NCBI GenBank assembly: GCA_018333515.1
Contig: JAGXSZ010000008.1
Coordinates: forward strand, 1 to 53,646
Source: Actinomycetota bacterium
GTDB lineage: Bacteria > Actinomycetota > Aquicultoria > Aquicultorales > Aquicultoraceae
DNA length: 53,646 bases
Direction: 5' to 3'
Below are positions 36,661 to 44,908 of the stretch, one piece after another. The notes beneath the pieces are model-generated. The model searched no databases. It worked only from the letters and a program-made list of their open reading frames with translations, and was not told the origin of the DNA. A program made the translations under genes and the position numbers. Every line of letters begins with the position of its first letter. The stretch's first letter is position 1.

Positions 36661-37008
36661 CTACTTGCGTTTATTATCCCTATCGAACAGCTCGAGAATC
36701 TCATCGCTCGATGCCATGACCCTAAGGTAGGCGAGTATGTCGATGCTTTTCGGGTCGTACTCGATGATAAGGTTGCGGTTTAAAGGGTTCACCCGCATGT
36801 TCTTGATGCTTGGCGGCAATTTTATATGCGCCAGGCTCTCCAGGTCTTTCCTGGTCAGTCCCTTCGCGGACGGCACCTCGACGCGAATTCGACCGGGAAT
36901 ATGATGTATCACTTTAAATGGAACTACCACCGCTTTCCCCCTAAAGGTAATTGTTCTAGTATCCGCTTGAGAGAGCGACGCCGACTCTTTGGGCTCCCTG
37001 TCGAGCAT
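36661..37008 (-). CDS. small HMA_2-like domain protein
   Basis: The 115-residue product has a ferredoxin-like HMA_2-type domain in its centre: FKVIHHIPGRIRVEVPSAKG, a helix, then IKNMRVNPLNRNLIIEYDPKS. It lacks the CxxC of classical heavy-metal chaperones. The HxxPGRxRxxxPSxKG motif is shared with the proteins at 37490, 38197 (N-terminus) and 42657, all around one P-type ATPase. A GTG at 37020 is an alternative start; I prefer ATG 37008 behind GTGGGA. A Pho box lies 58-85 bp upstream in the right orientation. Confidence 0.75.
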   Translation of the reverse strand: MLDREPKESASLSQADTRTITFRGKAVVVPFKVIHHIPGRIRVEVPSAKGLTRKDLESLAHIKLPPSIKNMRVNPLNRNLIIEYDPKSIDILAYLRVMASSDEILELFDRDNKRK

Positions 37009-37065
37009 GTTTATTCCCACAGAAAATTGAGACTATCTTTATTTTAAAATCTACAGTTCAAATGT

Positions 37066-37093
37066 TGTTAAATGGTTGTAAATAAAATGTAAA
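37066..37093 (-). promoter_or_regulatory. Pho box B (divergent HMA_2 / DUF5132 promoter)
   Basis: Minus strand: TTTACA (37088-37093), TTTACA (37077-37082), TTAACA (37066-37071), each exactly 11 bp apart. This matches the PhoP/PhoB direct-repeat layout. It lies between the divergent genes at 36661 and 37174 and may serve both. Confidence 0.75.
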
Positions 37094-37173
37094 TTCACGG
37101 CTAAACTCATTAAATTGTTATTTAATAGGGTAATAAAGACTTTAACACAAATATAAGTAAGGGGCCGAACACA

Positions 37174-37497
37174 ATGTCAATTCTTGAGAACGCATTGAAG
37201 GGAAACACGGCGACCGGTATAGCGATAGGGCTTGGTGCCGCGATCTTGGTGTCGGCGGCAGCCCCGATCGTCGCAGGCGTCGTGAAGCCGGTGGCCAAGG
37301 CCGCGATCAAGAGTGGAATCATCCTGTATGGAAGGAGCAAAGAGGCCTACGCTGAGGCGCGCGAAGTAACAGAAGACCTCGTCGCCGAGGCGCGCTCTGA
37401 GCTTGAGGCAGTAGCCGAAGGGCCGGCAGAACAAGCGGAAATCAAAGAGGAGAAACCTGCCGCGAAGAGAAAGGGCCGAGGGAACACCGGTGAATAA
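37174..37497 (+). CDS. DUF5132-type small membrane protein, PacL-like (copy 1)
   Basis: The 107-residue product starts MSILENALKGNTATGIAIGL, has a single Gly/Ala-rich hydrophobic stretch (about 10-50) ending VVKPVAKAAIKSGIILYG. An amphipathic acidic helix follows (EAREVTEDLVAEARSELEAV) and a Lys-rich tail. The plan resembles mycobacterial PacL proteins, small membrane partners of metal-efflux P-type ATPases, though the PacL His/Asp metal motif is absent. Its stop overlaps the GTG of the next gene. A paralog lies at 43434-43733. Confidence 0.75.
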   Translation: MSILENALKGNTATGIAIGLGAAILVSAAAPIVAGVVKPVAKAAIKSGIILYGRSKEAYAEAREVTEDLVAEARSELEAVAEGPAEQAEIKEEKPAAKRKGRGNTGE

Positions 37498-38038
37498 TAC
37501 GCCTGAAGCTGTCTTGAGCCACGCGATACCGGGGAGGCTTCGGATAAAGGTCCCGTCAAGAAAGGGCGACGCTAAATATTTTTCGTCTTTGAAAAGCGGG
37601 TTATCCGAACTCCCGGGCGTCGAGAGGCTGGAGGTAAGTCCCGTTACGGCAAGCGTCCTTGTAATATATACGCAGGACTTTAAAGGGCTTGATGAACACG
37701 CTTCGAGTCAACATCTTTTTTCGCTGAGCCGACCTGGAAAGCTCAATAGCCTGGGACAAGGCACTGGGAGCATCCCGGACGGACGACTCTTCGACACAGA
37801 GAACTCAGCGACAAGCACCACTACTCCGATGCGGCAAATCTTTAAGAGCTATGAGGGAGCCAACGCGAAGACAAAGTCCGCCACGGGTGGGGAACTCGAT
37901 GTCGCCACAATCGTCTCTTTAAGCCTTTTAGGTGTTGGGTTCTACCAGATTTTCAGAGGCGGCTTCGTACTTCCCTCATGGCACACGGCTTTCTGGTATG
38001 CGCTTAACATTATCAATATAGTGCGAGCACGCAGGTAA
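37490..38038 (+). CDS. membrane-anchored HMA_2-like protein
   Basis: The 182-residue product has an N-terminal HMA_2-like domain (SHAIPGRLRIKVPSRKG, then GVERLEVSPVTASVLVIY) without CxxC. A polar linker of about 65 residues follows, then a C-terminal hydrophobic region (IVSLSLLGVGFYQIFRGGFV and FWYALNIINIVRARR) that should anchor it. The start is GTG at 37490, overlapping the DUF5132 stop by 8 bp with RBS GAGGGA. It is probably a companion of the P-type ATPase that begins 158 bp downstream. Confidence 0.75.
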   Translation: MNNTPEAVLSHAIPGRLRIKVPSRKGDAKYFSSLKSGLSELPGVERLEVSPVTASVLVIYTQDFKGLDEHASSQHLFSLSRPGKLNSLGQGTGSIPDGRLFDTENSATSTTTPMRQIFKSYEGANAKTKSATGGELDVATIVSLSLLGVGFYQIFRGGFVLPSWHTAFWYALNIINIVRARR

Positions 38039-38196
38039 AAGCGCTCACGGGCCCCCTCACGGGCCCCGCTTTAAGCAACGCTCGGTCTTCATCCGGCTCG
38101 AACGTGCCCGTAATGCCCGTAAGCGCCGCTGCGCGATACAAAGCAATCAGTAAGATATAAAGCATATTAAGACCACAAAGGAGCGAGCGAGACGGT

Positions 38197-41100
38197 GTGG
38201 TAAACATAATCCACTCGGCCGTGAGAGGGAGGGTTCGGTGTAAAATCGAAGGGCTGTACCACTCCGAACCCCTTAAGCGGTATATCGAGTTTCGGTTGAA
38301 AGACAACAACGGAATAAGCCGGGTGTCCGCAAGCGAATTGACCGGTAAAGTGCTTGTGCTGTACAACCCGGAACACAGCCACCGGCAAATCGCCTCATAT
38401 ATTAAAACAATAGTATCAGATTTCAGGAAGCTTCAAGCCCGCGCGGCACGAACCCAACCGCGCACCAGGACCGGCGAGAGCCCCTCTCGTAAGGATAAGC
38501 TTCTGAAACTTCTTCTCGGTGCCGAAGAGCAAAGAGACGAGCCATGGCACCTTATGAAAAAAGCGGACGTGCTACAACTGTTCGGCGCCGATAAGCGAAC
38601 GGGCCTGACCAGTGACGAAGCGCGCAAGCTCTTTCACAAGCACGGCCCTAACGTCTTACCCGAATCGCTTCCCCGCCCAAGACTTGGCATATTCCTCGAT
38701 CAGTTCAAGTCGTTCCCCGTCGCCCTCTTGGGTGTCGCCGCCGGCGTTTCCGTCTTAACCGGAGGGATGGCCGACGCGCTCGTGATTCTCGGCGTCGTAG
38801 CCCTCAATGCATTAATCGGCTACGTAACGGAGTCGCAGGCCGAAAGGACTATCTATTCGTTAAAACGACTCGCCAACCCCTCCGCGCTTGTCATTAGAGA
38901 TGCCAAGCAAACAGAGCTGCACGCGGAAGAAGTCATTCCCGGCGACATCCTGGTCCTCAAGCCGGGAAGCTACGTCGCGGCGGATGCCCGGCTGATAAAC
39001 GCGGAGCACCTCAGCGCGGACGAGTCGGCCCTCACCGGAGAGAGCATGCCGGCCGCAAAAATAACTACCGTCGTGCCAATTAGACAAAAGGCCGTGCCGG
39101 CAAATCGCCATGCGCTGTCGAACACGGGAAACAACGTCGGTTCCGGCATTCCCCTTGCCGACAGGTCGAACATGGTCTATATGGGCACCCTTATCACGGG
39201 AGGCCAAGGACTTGCTGTTGCTGTCGCAACCGGTGGGCATACGGAGATAGGTAAGATACAGGCTCTCGCCCAAGAGGTAAAAGCGCCCGAGACCCCCATC
39301 GAACGCCAGTTGAGCACGATAGGGACACAGCTCGCGCTACTAAGCGGCGCTATCTGTGCCGGCGTGTTTGTGCTCGGAATTCAAACTTACGGTGCCCTTC
39401 AAATGCTTAAAACGTCGATATCACTGGCGGTCGCGGCGGTCCCCGAGGGTCTCCCCACCGTCGCCGTCACGACACTGGCCCTCGGTGTTCGCAACATGAG
39501 GAGCCACAAAGCCATTATTCGACGTCTTGATGTGGTGGAGACCCTTGGCTCGGTACAGACGATCTGCCTCGACAAGACGGGAACGCTTACCGAGAATAAG
39601 ATGTCCGTCGTCTCCGTCTTCGCGGGTATGCGCCGCATGCGGGTATCCAACGGCGCTCTTAGCAGCAACGGTGAGTCGATATGCGTGCGTGGGCAGAGAG
39701 AGCTTCTCCACCTCGTTCAGGTCTCGGCGCTCTGCAACGAAAGCCGGGTGAGCAAGGAAGGCGGCGACACGGTGGTCAGTGGCACTCCGACAGAAAACTC
39801 CCTTGTCTACCTTGCGATGAACGTGAACGTCGATGTCGTACGCCTTCGAAAGCGCTTGCCGGCTAAAAAGATCATCTACCGGTCCGAGACCCGCAACTTC
39901 ATGGTCACTGTTCATAAGGCCAGGGGCGCGCGACAAACGACCGTTGCGGTAAAAGGAAGCCCGACCGAGGTGCTGTCGCGTTGTGCGTGGTATATGAAAG
40001 ACGGCGTAAAGCTGGCCCTCTCAGATGAGGAGCGCCTTGTCATAACAGTAGAGAACGAGCGTATGTCCGGCGCGGCGTTGCGCGTTCTTGGCATGGCGTA
40101 TGCCACATATAACGGCGAGTTCTCATACGGTGAAGATGTCGGTGATATCGCTCGCGACCTCGTCTGGCTTGGCCTTGTCGGCATGGCTGACCCCATAAGA
40201 GAAGGCGTCAAAGAAGCGATAGGCATGTTTCACAGAGCCGGAATCGATACCGTGATGATTACCGGCGATCAGAGTCTCACGGCCTATGCGGTCGCCAAGA
40301 AGTTGCGCCTCAATGGGGGCGAGCAAATCGAGATACTCGATTCGACGCGCATCGACGAGATCGACCCCGCAGTGTTGTCCGCGCTCGCCGACAAGGTGCG
40401 CGTATTCGCGCGGGTAAGCCCCGCGCACAAGCTGCAGATCGTCCAGGCCATGCAGGGTGCGGGAAAAGTCGTGGCCATGACCGGTGACGGGATCAACGAT
40501 GCGCCGGCGCTCAAAGCGGCCGATATCGGTATCGCAATGGGCCATACCGGTACCGACGTGGCGCGTGAAGTCGCCGACGTGGTGCTCGAAGACGACCGGC
40601 TCGAGACGATGATCATCGCCGTTAGCCAGGGAAGGACGATCTATAGCAACATAAGAAAATCTATCCGTTTTCTCTTGGCGACGAACCTGAGTGAGATCTT
40701 TGTCACTTTCCTTGCCCTGGTGGCGCGGCTCGGCCAACCACTCAGCGCAATGCAGTTGCTATGGATAAACCTCATGTCGGATGTGGCGCCCGGTATCGCC
40801 CTTGCCCTCGAGTCACCGGAGCCCGATGTCTTAGACAAGCCGCCGCGAGACCCGAATGAACCGCTTCTTAAAAGGTCGGATATGCGACGTATCTTCTTCG
40901 AGTCGGCCGTTCTTTCGATCGGCGCGCTTGGGGCGTATGGATACGGTATCGCTCGCTACGGCATAGGCGGACTAGCGAGCACGCTTGCATTTATGAGCCT
41001 CACCACGGGACAGCTTCTTCACGCAATAAGTTCTCGCTCGGAGACGCATAGTATCTTTGATAGGTTCGAGGCTGACGGCGTGAGCCCCTTGCAGCCAAAC

Positions 41101-41355
41101 AGATACCTTAACGGCGCCCTAGCCGGGTCGCTCGTCCTACAGGCGCTCACACTTTTAACTCCGGGATTAAGAAGCCTGCTTGGAATAACGCGTATGTCAG
41201 CGGTCGATGGGGCCGTCGTCCTAAGCAGTGCGTTGTTGCCGCTCGCCGTAAACGAGGGCACAAAAAGGTTGGGCGATAAAGGACGCGCGGGGATGGTTCC
41301 GGTAGTAAAGAAAACCCCTTCGCGGTTACAGGGCCGGGTCTTGAGTCCGGCGTAA
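38197..41355 (+). CDS. P2A-type (Ca2+/Mn2+-like) P-type ATPase with N-terminal HMA_2-like domain
   Basis: This 1052-residue pump has an HMA_2-like domain at residues 1-75 (HSAVRGRVRCKIEGL) and a cation-ATPase N-domain (about 115-190). It carries the TGES actuator motif, the M4 ion-site motif AVPEGLP (Glu417) and the phosphorylation motif DKTGTLT (Asp459). GDGINDAP and TM segments 5-10 follow. M5 carries Asn830 and Glu833 and M6 carries Asn858 and Asp862, matching SERCA N768/E771/N796/D800. Ca2+ or Mn2+ transport is therefore more likely than Cu or Zn. The start is GTG at 38197. MetK-like gene follows after 39 bp, suggesting an operon. Confidence 0.93.
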   Translation: MVNIIHSAVRGRVRCKIEGLYHSEPLKRYIEFRLKDNNGISRVSASELTGKVLVLYNPEHSHRQIASYIKTIVSDFRKLQARAARTQPRTRTGESPSRKDKLLKLLLGAEEQRDEPWHLMKKADVLQLFGADKRTGLTSDEARKLFHKHGPNVLPESLPRPRLGIFLDQFKSFPVALLGVAAGVSVLTGGMADALVILGVVALNALIGYVTESQAERTIYSLKRLANPSALVIRDAKQTELHAEEVIPGDILVLKPGSYVAADARLINAEHLSADESALTGESMPAAKITTVVPIRQKAVPANRHALSNTGNNVGSGIPLADRSNMVYMGTLITGGQGLAVAVATGGHTEIGKIQALAQEVKAPETPIERQLSTIGTQLALLSGAICAGVFVLGIQTYGALQMLKTSISLAVAAVPEGLPTVAVTTLALGVRNMRSHKAIIRRLDVVETLGSVQTICLDKTGTLTENKMSVVSVFAGMRRMRVSNGALSSNGESICVRGQRELLHLVQVSALCNESRVSKEGGDTVVSGTPTENSLVYLAMNVNVDVVRLRKRLPAKKIIYRSETRNFMVTVHKARGARQTTVAVKGSPTEVLSRCAWYMKDGVKLALSDEERLVITVENERMSGAALRVLGMAYATYNGEFSYGEDVGDIARDLVWLGLVGMADPIREGVKEAIGMFHRAGIDTVMITGDQSLTAYAVAKKLRLNGGEQIEILDSTRIDEIDPAVLSALADKVRVFARVSPAHKLQIVQAMQGAGKVVAMTGDGINDAPALKAADIGIAMGHTGTDVAREVADVVLEDDRLETMIIAVSQGRTIYSNIRKSIRFLLATNLSEIFVTFLALVARLGQPLSAMQLLWINLMSDVAPGIALALESPEPDVLDKPPRDPNEPLLKRSDMRRIFFESAVLSIGALGAYGYGIARYGIGGLASTLAFMSLTTGQLLHAISSRSETHSIFDRFEADGVSPLQPNRYLNGALAGSLVLQALTLLTPGLRSLLGITRMSAVDGAVVLSSALLPLAVNEGTKRLGDKGRAGMVPVVKKTPSRLQGRVLSPA

Positions 41356-41394
41356 AAGATATGAAAAAGAACAAGATAGGTGGAGGAGCAACAC

Positions 41395-42597
41395 GTGAAA
41401 ACGGAGTTTATGTTTACCTCTGAGTCGGTAACCGAAGGTCATCCCGATAAGCTCTGCGACACCATCAGCGATGCTATCGTGGACCACTTCCTCAAGCAAG
41501 ACCCTCACTCGAGGATTATCGCGGAGTGCGCCGTCTCTACGGCAATCGTGTTTATCGCCGCACGGTTTTTGTCGGAAGCAAGCGTAGACTTCCCGAATGT
41601 CGCGCGCAAAGTCATCAACCAGATTGGCTATGACCGCCCCGACTTTAACGGCAACACCGCAAGCATCATTACCAGCTTAAGAGAGCTTCCTGAGCGCGAA
41701 CGATATACCTTCAACGAGTGGGAACTCACCGAACAAGATATCAATCGCATCGTAGCGAAAAACCAGGTCACGGTATTCGGTTATGCGTGCACCCAAACCC
41801 CCGCCCTGCTCCCCATGCCCATATGGCTCGCGCACCGGCTTGTAAGGAGGCTTTCCAAGGTAAGGCACGAGGGGGTCCTGCCCTACCTCGCCCCTGACGG
41901 CAAGAGCCAGGTGGGTGTGGAGTTTAAAGGGCGAACACCGCGAAGGATCCACAGCATCACCCTCGTGGTAAGCCAGAATAAATCGCCATCAAAGGGTGGG
42001 CCCGATTCGGAGACGCTCTCGCGCGACATTATCGAAACGGTAATAAGCCCGGTCTTCGAGGGCGAGCAGATCGCGCCCGATAAGAGAACGCGCATCTTCA
42101 TAAACCCTGAAGGACCTTACGTAAATGGCGGCCCCTCCGTTCACGCCGGGCTTACCGGGAGAAAGAACGCTATCGATACATACGGTGAGTACTCACGGCA
42201 CAGCGGGGCGGCTTTGAGCGGCAAAGACCCTATGAGAATCGATCGGGTGGGCGCCTATGTAGCGCGGTACGCCGCGAAAAACGTCGTTGCGGCGGGCCTC
42301 GCCGAAGAGTGTGAGGTTCAGCTCAGTTATTCGATCTGCCTTGTGCGCCCCGTCAGTATTCAAGTCGAGACCTTTGGTACGGCTAAAATCGCCGATGAGA
42401 AGATCGCGGAACTCATCGAGGAGCATTTCGATTTCCGCCTCGCCGGTATCGTGAGAGCGTTCAACTTGCGACACCTGCCCGCAACTACCAAAGGTGGGTT
42501 CTACAAAAAGCTGGCGGCATACGGCCAGATGGGGAGAGTGGACATGGACATCCCGTGGGAACGTACCGATAAGGCAGAGGCGCTTATGAAAGCGTAA
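41395..42597 (+). CDS. divergent S-adenosylmethionine synthetase-like protein (MetK paralog)
   Basis: The 400-residue product aligns along MetK. Retained: FTSESVTEGHPDK (His16, Asp18), Lys170 in GKSQV, Arg256-Lys257 in LTGRK, Lys277 and Asp283, which bind ATP and triphosphate in E. coli MetK. Changed: E. coli Glu55 to Arg57, Asp118 of GDQG to Asn123 (KNQV), Asp238 to His250 (GGPSVHAG) and Lys269 to Arg281, all at or near the methionine site. So it may use another acceptor, act only as a triphosphatase, or regulate. I chose GTG 41395 (RBS GGAGGAG). It follows the P-type ATPase by 39 bp. Confidence 0.85.
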   Translation: MKTEFMFTSESVTEGHPDKLCDTISDAIVDHFLKQDPHSRIIAECAVSTAIVFIAARFLSEASVDFPNVARKVINQIGYDRPDFNGNTASIITSLRELPERERYTFNEWELTEQDINRIVAKNQVTVFGYACTQTPALLPMPIWLAHRLVRRLSKVRHEGVLPYLAPDGKSQVGVEFKGRTPRRIHSITLVVSQNKSPSKGGPDSETLSRDIIETVISPVFEGEQIAPDKRTRIFINPEGPYVNGGPSVHAGLTGRKNAIDTYGEYSRHSGAALSGKDPMRIDRVGAYVARYAAKNVVAAGLAEECEVQLSYSICLVRPVSIQVETFGTAKIADEKIAELIEEHFDFRLAGIVRAFNLRHLPATTKGGFYKKLAAYGQMGRVDMDIPWERTDKAEALMKA

Positions 42598-42656
42598 GCT
42601 TAACAACTTAACAACTTAGCAAGCGCCCTGTGGCAAAGGAAGTAACGGGGTGTCCC

Positions 42657-43028
42657 CTATTTCAACATCGCCAGCAGTACCGACGCCGAGTTTCCTACCG
42701 CCCTATCTACGAAAGCCCCGGCGACCTGCTTGCCGATAAACGTCCCCGCCTTCGAGGCCATTGTACAGATGTACTGGTCGTTTGTGACGGCCTTCGAGAG
42801 GTCGAAGTGGCCGGCGCGCTGTAGAATATGGACTATCTCCTTCGGCGTTGTGACTCCCGGGTCGTAGTTGACGACTATGCTTCCCGTTACCATGTTGATA
42901 GTAGTCGAGCTTACCCCCGGTACCGACCTTAGCAACTCCTTAACCTCGGCGGCGGCTCTTTGGCTTCCCTTCAGCGAGGGTGTCTTTATCCGTAGCCGTC
43001 CCGACACGTTATGTATGTAATAACTCAT
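42657..43028 (-). CDS. small HMA_2-like domain protein
   Basis: The 123-residue product starts MSYYIHNVSGRLRIKTPSLKG, with an HMA_2-like fold (helix, then VPGVSSTTINMVTGSIVVNYDP), no CxxC, and a Gly/Ala-rich C-terminal helix that could contact the membrane. It is convergent with the MetK-like gene. The RBS GGGAGG precedes the ATG. A four-unit Pho box lies about 190-230 bp upstream in the right orientation. Confidence 0.78.
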   Translation of the reverse strand: MSYYIHNVSGRLRIKTPSLKGSQRAAAEVKELLRSVPGVSSTTINMVTGSIVVNYDPGVTTPKEIVHILQRAGHFDLSKAVTNDQYICTMASKAGTFIGKQVAGAFVDRAVGNSASVLLAMLK

Positions 43029-43218
43029 CTACTATCCTCCCACACTATCCGCCTACGTAAGAATCCGCTCATCAACAGAACACAGCCTTTCACTCCTGGA
43101 CCAAGAGCTTTACCTGCCACATCTGCGACATCTGCGACACAGCCCGCGCTCGATAGCACAGTCGATAGCACAGCGCTTGACTCCTTACGCCAATCCTACG
43201 ACATATCGGCTCAATAAG

Positions 43219-43257
43219 GGTTAAAGTTTTCTTAATGTATTGTAAAAGTTTTGTTAA
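43219..43257 (-). promoter_or_regulatory. Pho box C (upstream of HMA_2-like gene)
   Basis: Minus strand: TTAACA (43252-43257), TTTACA (43241-43246), TTAAGA (43230-43235), TTAACC (43219-43224), all at 11-bp spacing. It is among the clearest boxes in the window. Confidence 0.75.
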
Positions 43258-43374
43258 CCAGGGGATTGCCCCAACCTGAACAGCGGAGATAAGCTATTTA
43301 ACCATATCGCTGGAGATGAATTAGAAGGATGATTCCGGTGAGAGTCCGCTCGCGCAAATCGCACGCTAAAACGT

Positions 43375-43395
43375 AACACCCTCTTTAAGGGTGTT
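43375..43395 (-). terminator. terminator-like hairpin after DUF5132 copy 2
   Basis: An 8-bp stem AACACCCT/AGGGTGTT with a 5-nt loop lies 39 bp beyond the stop at 43434. On the minus strand ACGTTTTAG follows, a short T-run. Confidence 0.55.
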
Positions 43396-43433
43396 CACGC
43401 TTAGATGTGTGCACTTTGTACGTTGTGTGGATT

Positions 43434-43733
43434 TTAAGAGGGTTGCGGGCTTGCCTTGACCTGACCCTTAGTGATAACAGCGGCGCTTTCGCCACCCTCG
43501 CCAAGTTCCGCTCTCGCCTCGGCTACCAGGTCCTCCGCGGTCTCCACGGTTTCCGCAACGACCCCTCTGCCCATATCATACAGAACGATGCCGCCCTTGA
43601 TAGCCGCCTTGGCGACCGGCTTTACAACGCTTGCGACAATCGGTACCACAACCGGTGCCAAAATCACCACTCCCAGACCTATCGCCGCGCCCGTCACTGT
43701 ATTCCCTTTAAGAATATCTCCGATGTCGGCCAT
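43434..43733 (-). CDS. DUF5132-type small membrane protein, PacL-like (copy 2)
   Basis: The 99-residue paralog of 37174-37497 starts MADIGDILKGNTVTGAAIGL, has a hydrophobic stretch ending SVVKPVAKAAIKGGIVLYD, and the same ETAEDLVAEARAEL amphipathic helix. A short Gly/Lys tail follows and no metal-binding motif is obvious. It is monocistronic with a Pho box 75-102 bp upstream and a hairpin downstream. The shared GNTxTGxAIGLG and KPVAKAAIK blocks show duplication around the ATPase locus. Confidence 0.75.
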   Translation of the reverse strand: MADIGDILKGNTVTGAAIGLGVVILAPVVVPIVASVVKPVAKAAIKGGIVLYDMGRGVVAETVETAEDLVAEARAELGEGGESAAVITKGQVKASPQPS

Positions 43734-44086
43734 CTCTCGTCACCCCCAATCTTCTCTCGGCTCTTGTGGTTATGATACCCCTTAAGGGGATGTTCAAATA
43801 CGATTATTGTTAAAAAATTGTTACATTTTTGTTACATATGCGTTTGCGGCTTGAATTAGGTTTAATTTAATGCGTTAAGGATAATTGTTTAGTATGGGGC
43901 CCAATGTCCACCAGGAGCCACGCCGTTCGGAGCCGGTCGAATATATAGCACCTTTACGATATTAGGCCGGCATCGTACAGTTCTGATTTGCCTGGTGCCT
44001 AAATATGCAAATCAACCGAACGAGGTATCTCATTACGCTTTACATGATAAAACAGGTACCTGGCCGGCCACGAGGAGGAGTTTTAG
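43734..44086. other. divergent intergenic region with Pho box D
   Basis: Separates DUF5132 copy 2 (minus) from the DUF4397 gene (plus). Apart from the box at 43808-43835 it holds AT-rich promoter-like sequence and no gene. Confidence 0.5.
43808..43835 (-). promoter_or_regulatory. Pho box D (upstream of DUF5132 copy 2)
   Basis: Minus strand: GTAACA (43830-43835), GTAACA (43819-43824), TTAACA (43808-43813), exactly 11 bp apart. On the plus strand it reads as three TTGTTA repeats. It lies 75 bp from the minus-strand ATG and about 250 bp from the plus-strand DUF4397 gene. Confidence 0.75.
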
Positions 44087-44572
44087 ATGGCAAAGAAAAG
44101 GGCTGCCGCAAACAAGCCCGCGGAGGAACAAGAAGCCAAAAAAGCTAAAGAGGAGAAACAAGAGGCCCAGAAAAAAGCGGAGGAGAAGCTAGGCGCAGAG
44201 GAGATCGAGGTAGAAGAGTTAGAGGTGGGCCCGAGAGAAGAGGAAAAGAAAGTCGACGAGCCAAAGGCGGAGAATGCTTTCGTCCGTGTAATTCATTCAA
44301 GCCCGGGCGCGCCGAACATTAATGTGCTCATCGACGATGTTGAGGCCATAAGCGATCTCGGCTATATTCATACGACTGAATATATGGGGGCAAAGCCGGG
44401 TACGCGCATGATAACGGTCAACCTCACCGACGGGAGCACGATTTTTGGGCCCGCCGAGACAGATTTAGAAAACGAGATGTATTACACCATGGTCGTGACC
44501 GGCCTTGCGAGTGGCGAGCCACCCCTCGGACTGGTCATATATGAGGATAAGTTAGCGGAAACGTCCGCCTAG
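44087..44572 (+). CDS. DUF4397 domain protein with charged coiled-coil N-terminus
   Basis: The 161-residue product has an extremely charged first 65 residues (Lys/Glu/Ala, probable coiled coil). A DUF4397 beta domain follows: FVRVIHSSPGAPNINVLIDD, then a central PGTRMITVNLTDGSTIFGPA and a final strand. DUF4397 domains are normally on exported proteins, but this one has no signal peptide or TM. It may be cytoplasmic or surface-bound by another route. The RBS GAGGAGG is strong. It lies between Pho boxes D and E, so phosphate control is possible but not shown. Confidence 0.75.
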   Translation: MAKKRAAANKPAEEQEAKKAKEEKQEAQKKAEEKLGAEEIEVEELEVGPREEEKKVDEPKAENAFVRVIHSSPGAPNINVLIDDVEAISDLGYIHTTEYMGAKPGTRMITVNLTDGSTIFGPAETDLENEMYYTMVVTGLASGEPPLGLVIYEDKLAETSA

Positions 44573-44772
44573 TCAGCTGGTTGTCAACACAAGGCCTTTA
44601 ACAATACAAAGCCTGTTGATCGCGGATCAGCGAATAATCGCATTAGTTGCTGCTTCGCGTGGTTTTTTACTTAGCCGGCCTGCAAAGTCGGCGCGTTTAA
44701 GGAGGCATATATGTACGAGGGAGGCGGCCGGAAATCCTTGGAGACTGCGCTACTCCCGTGCTCCCCTTACTT

Positions 44773-44800
44773 TTAACATCAAAATAACATTTCTTTAACC
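44773..44800 (+). promoter_or_regulatory. Pho box E (pstS)
   Basis: Plus strand: TTAACA (44773-44778), ATAACA (44784-44789), TTAACC (44795-44800), 11 bp apart. It lies about 205 bp upstream of the pstS ATG. pstS is the classical Pho target, which anchors the interpretation of the other boxes. Confidence 0.85.
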
Positions 44801-44908
44801 AATGTTTCGGAAACGACTGATACACTATCCCTGGTTCAACGGAACTCTATTGCGGGTGCGGCTTTAAATGTACGAGAGTTCTCCAACCAAACAGTGGTGC
44901 TCGGACAA

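Noticed and set aside
42599-42622. TTAACA repeats just after the MetK-like gene
   Set aside because: They have 9-bp, not 11-bp, spacing and lie between convergent 3' ends, so they are not a Pho box.
43321-43370. 14-codon frame (MIPVRVRSRKSHAKT) after Pho box C
   Set aside because: The box is oriented to the other strand and the downstream hairpin fits as terminator of DUF5132 copy 2; no other support.
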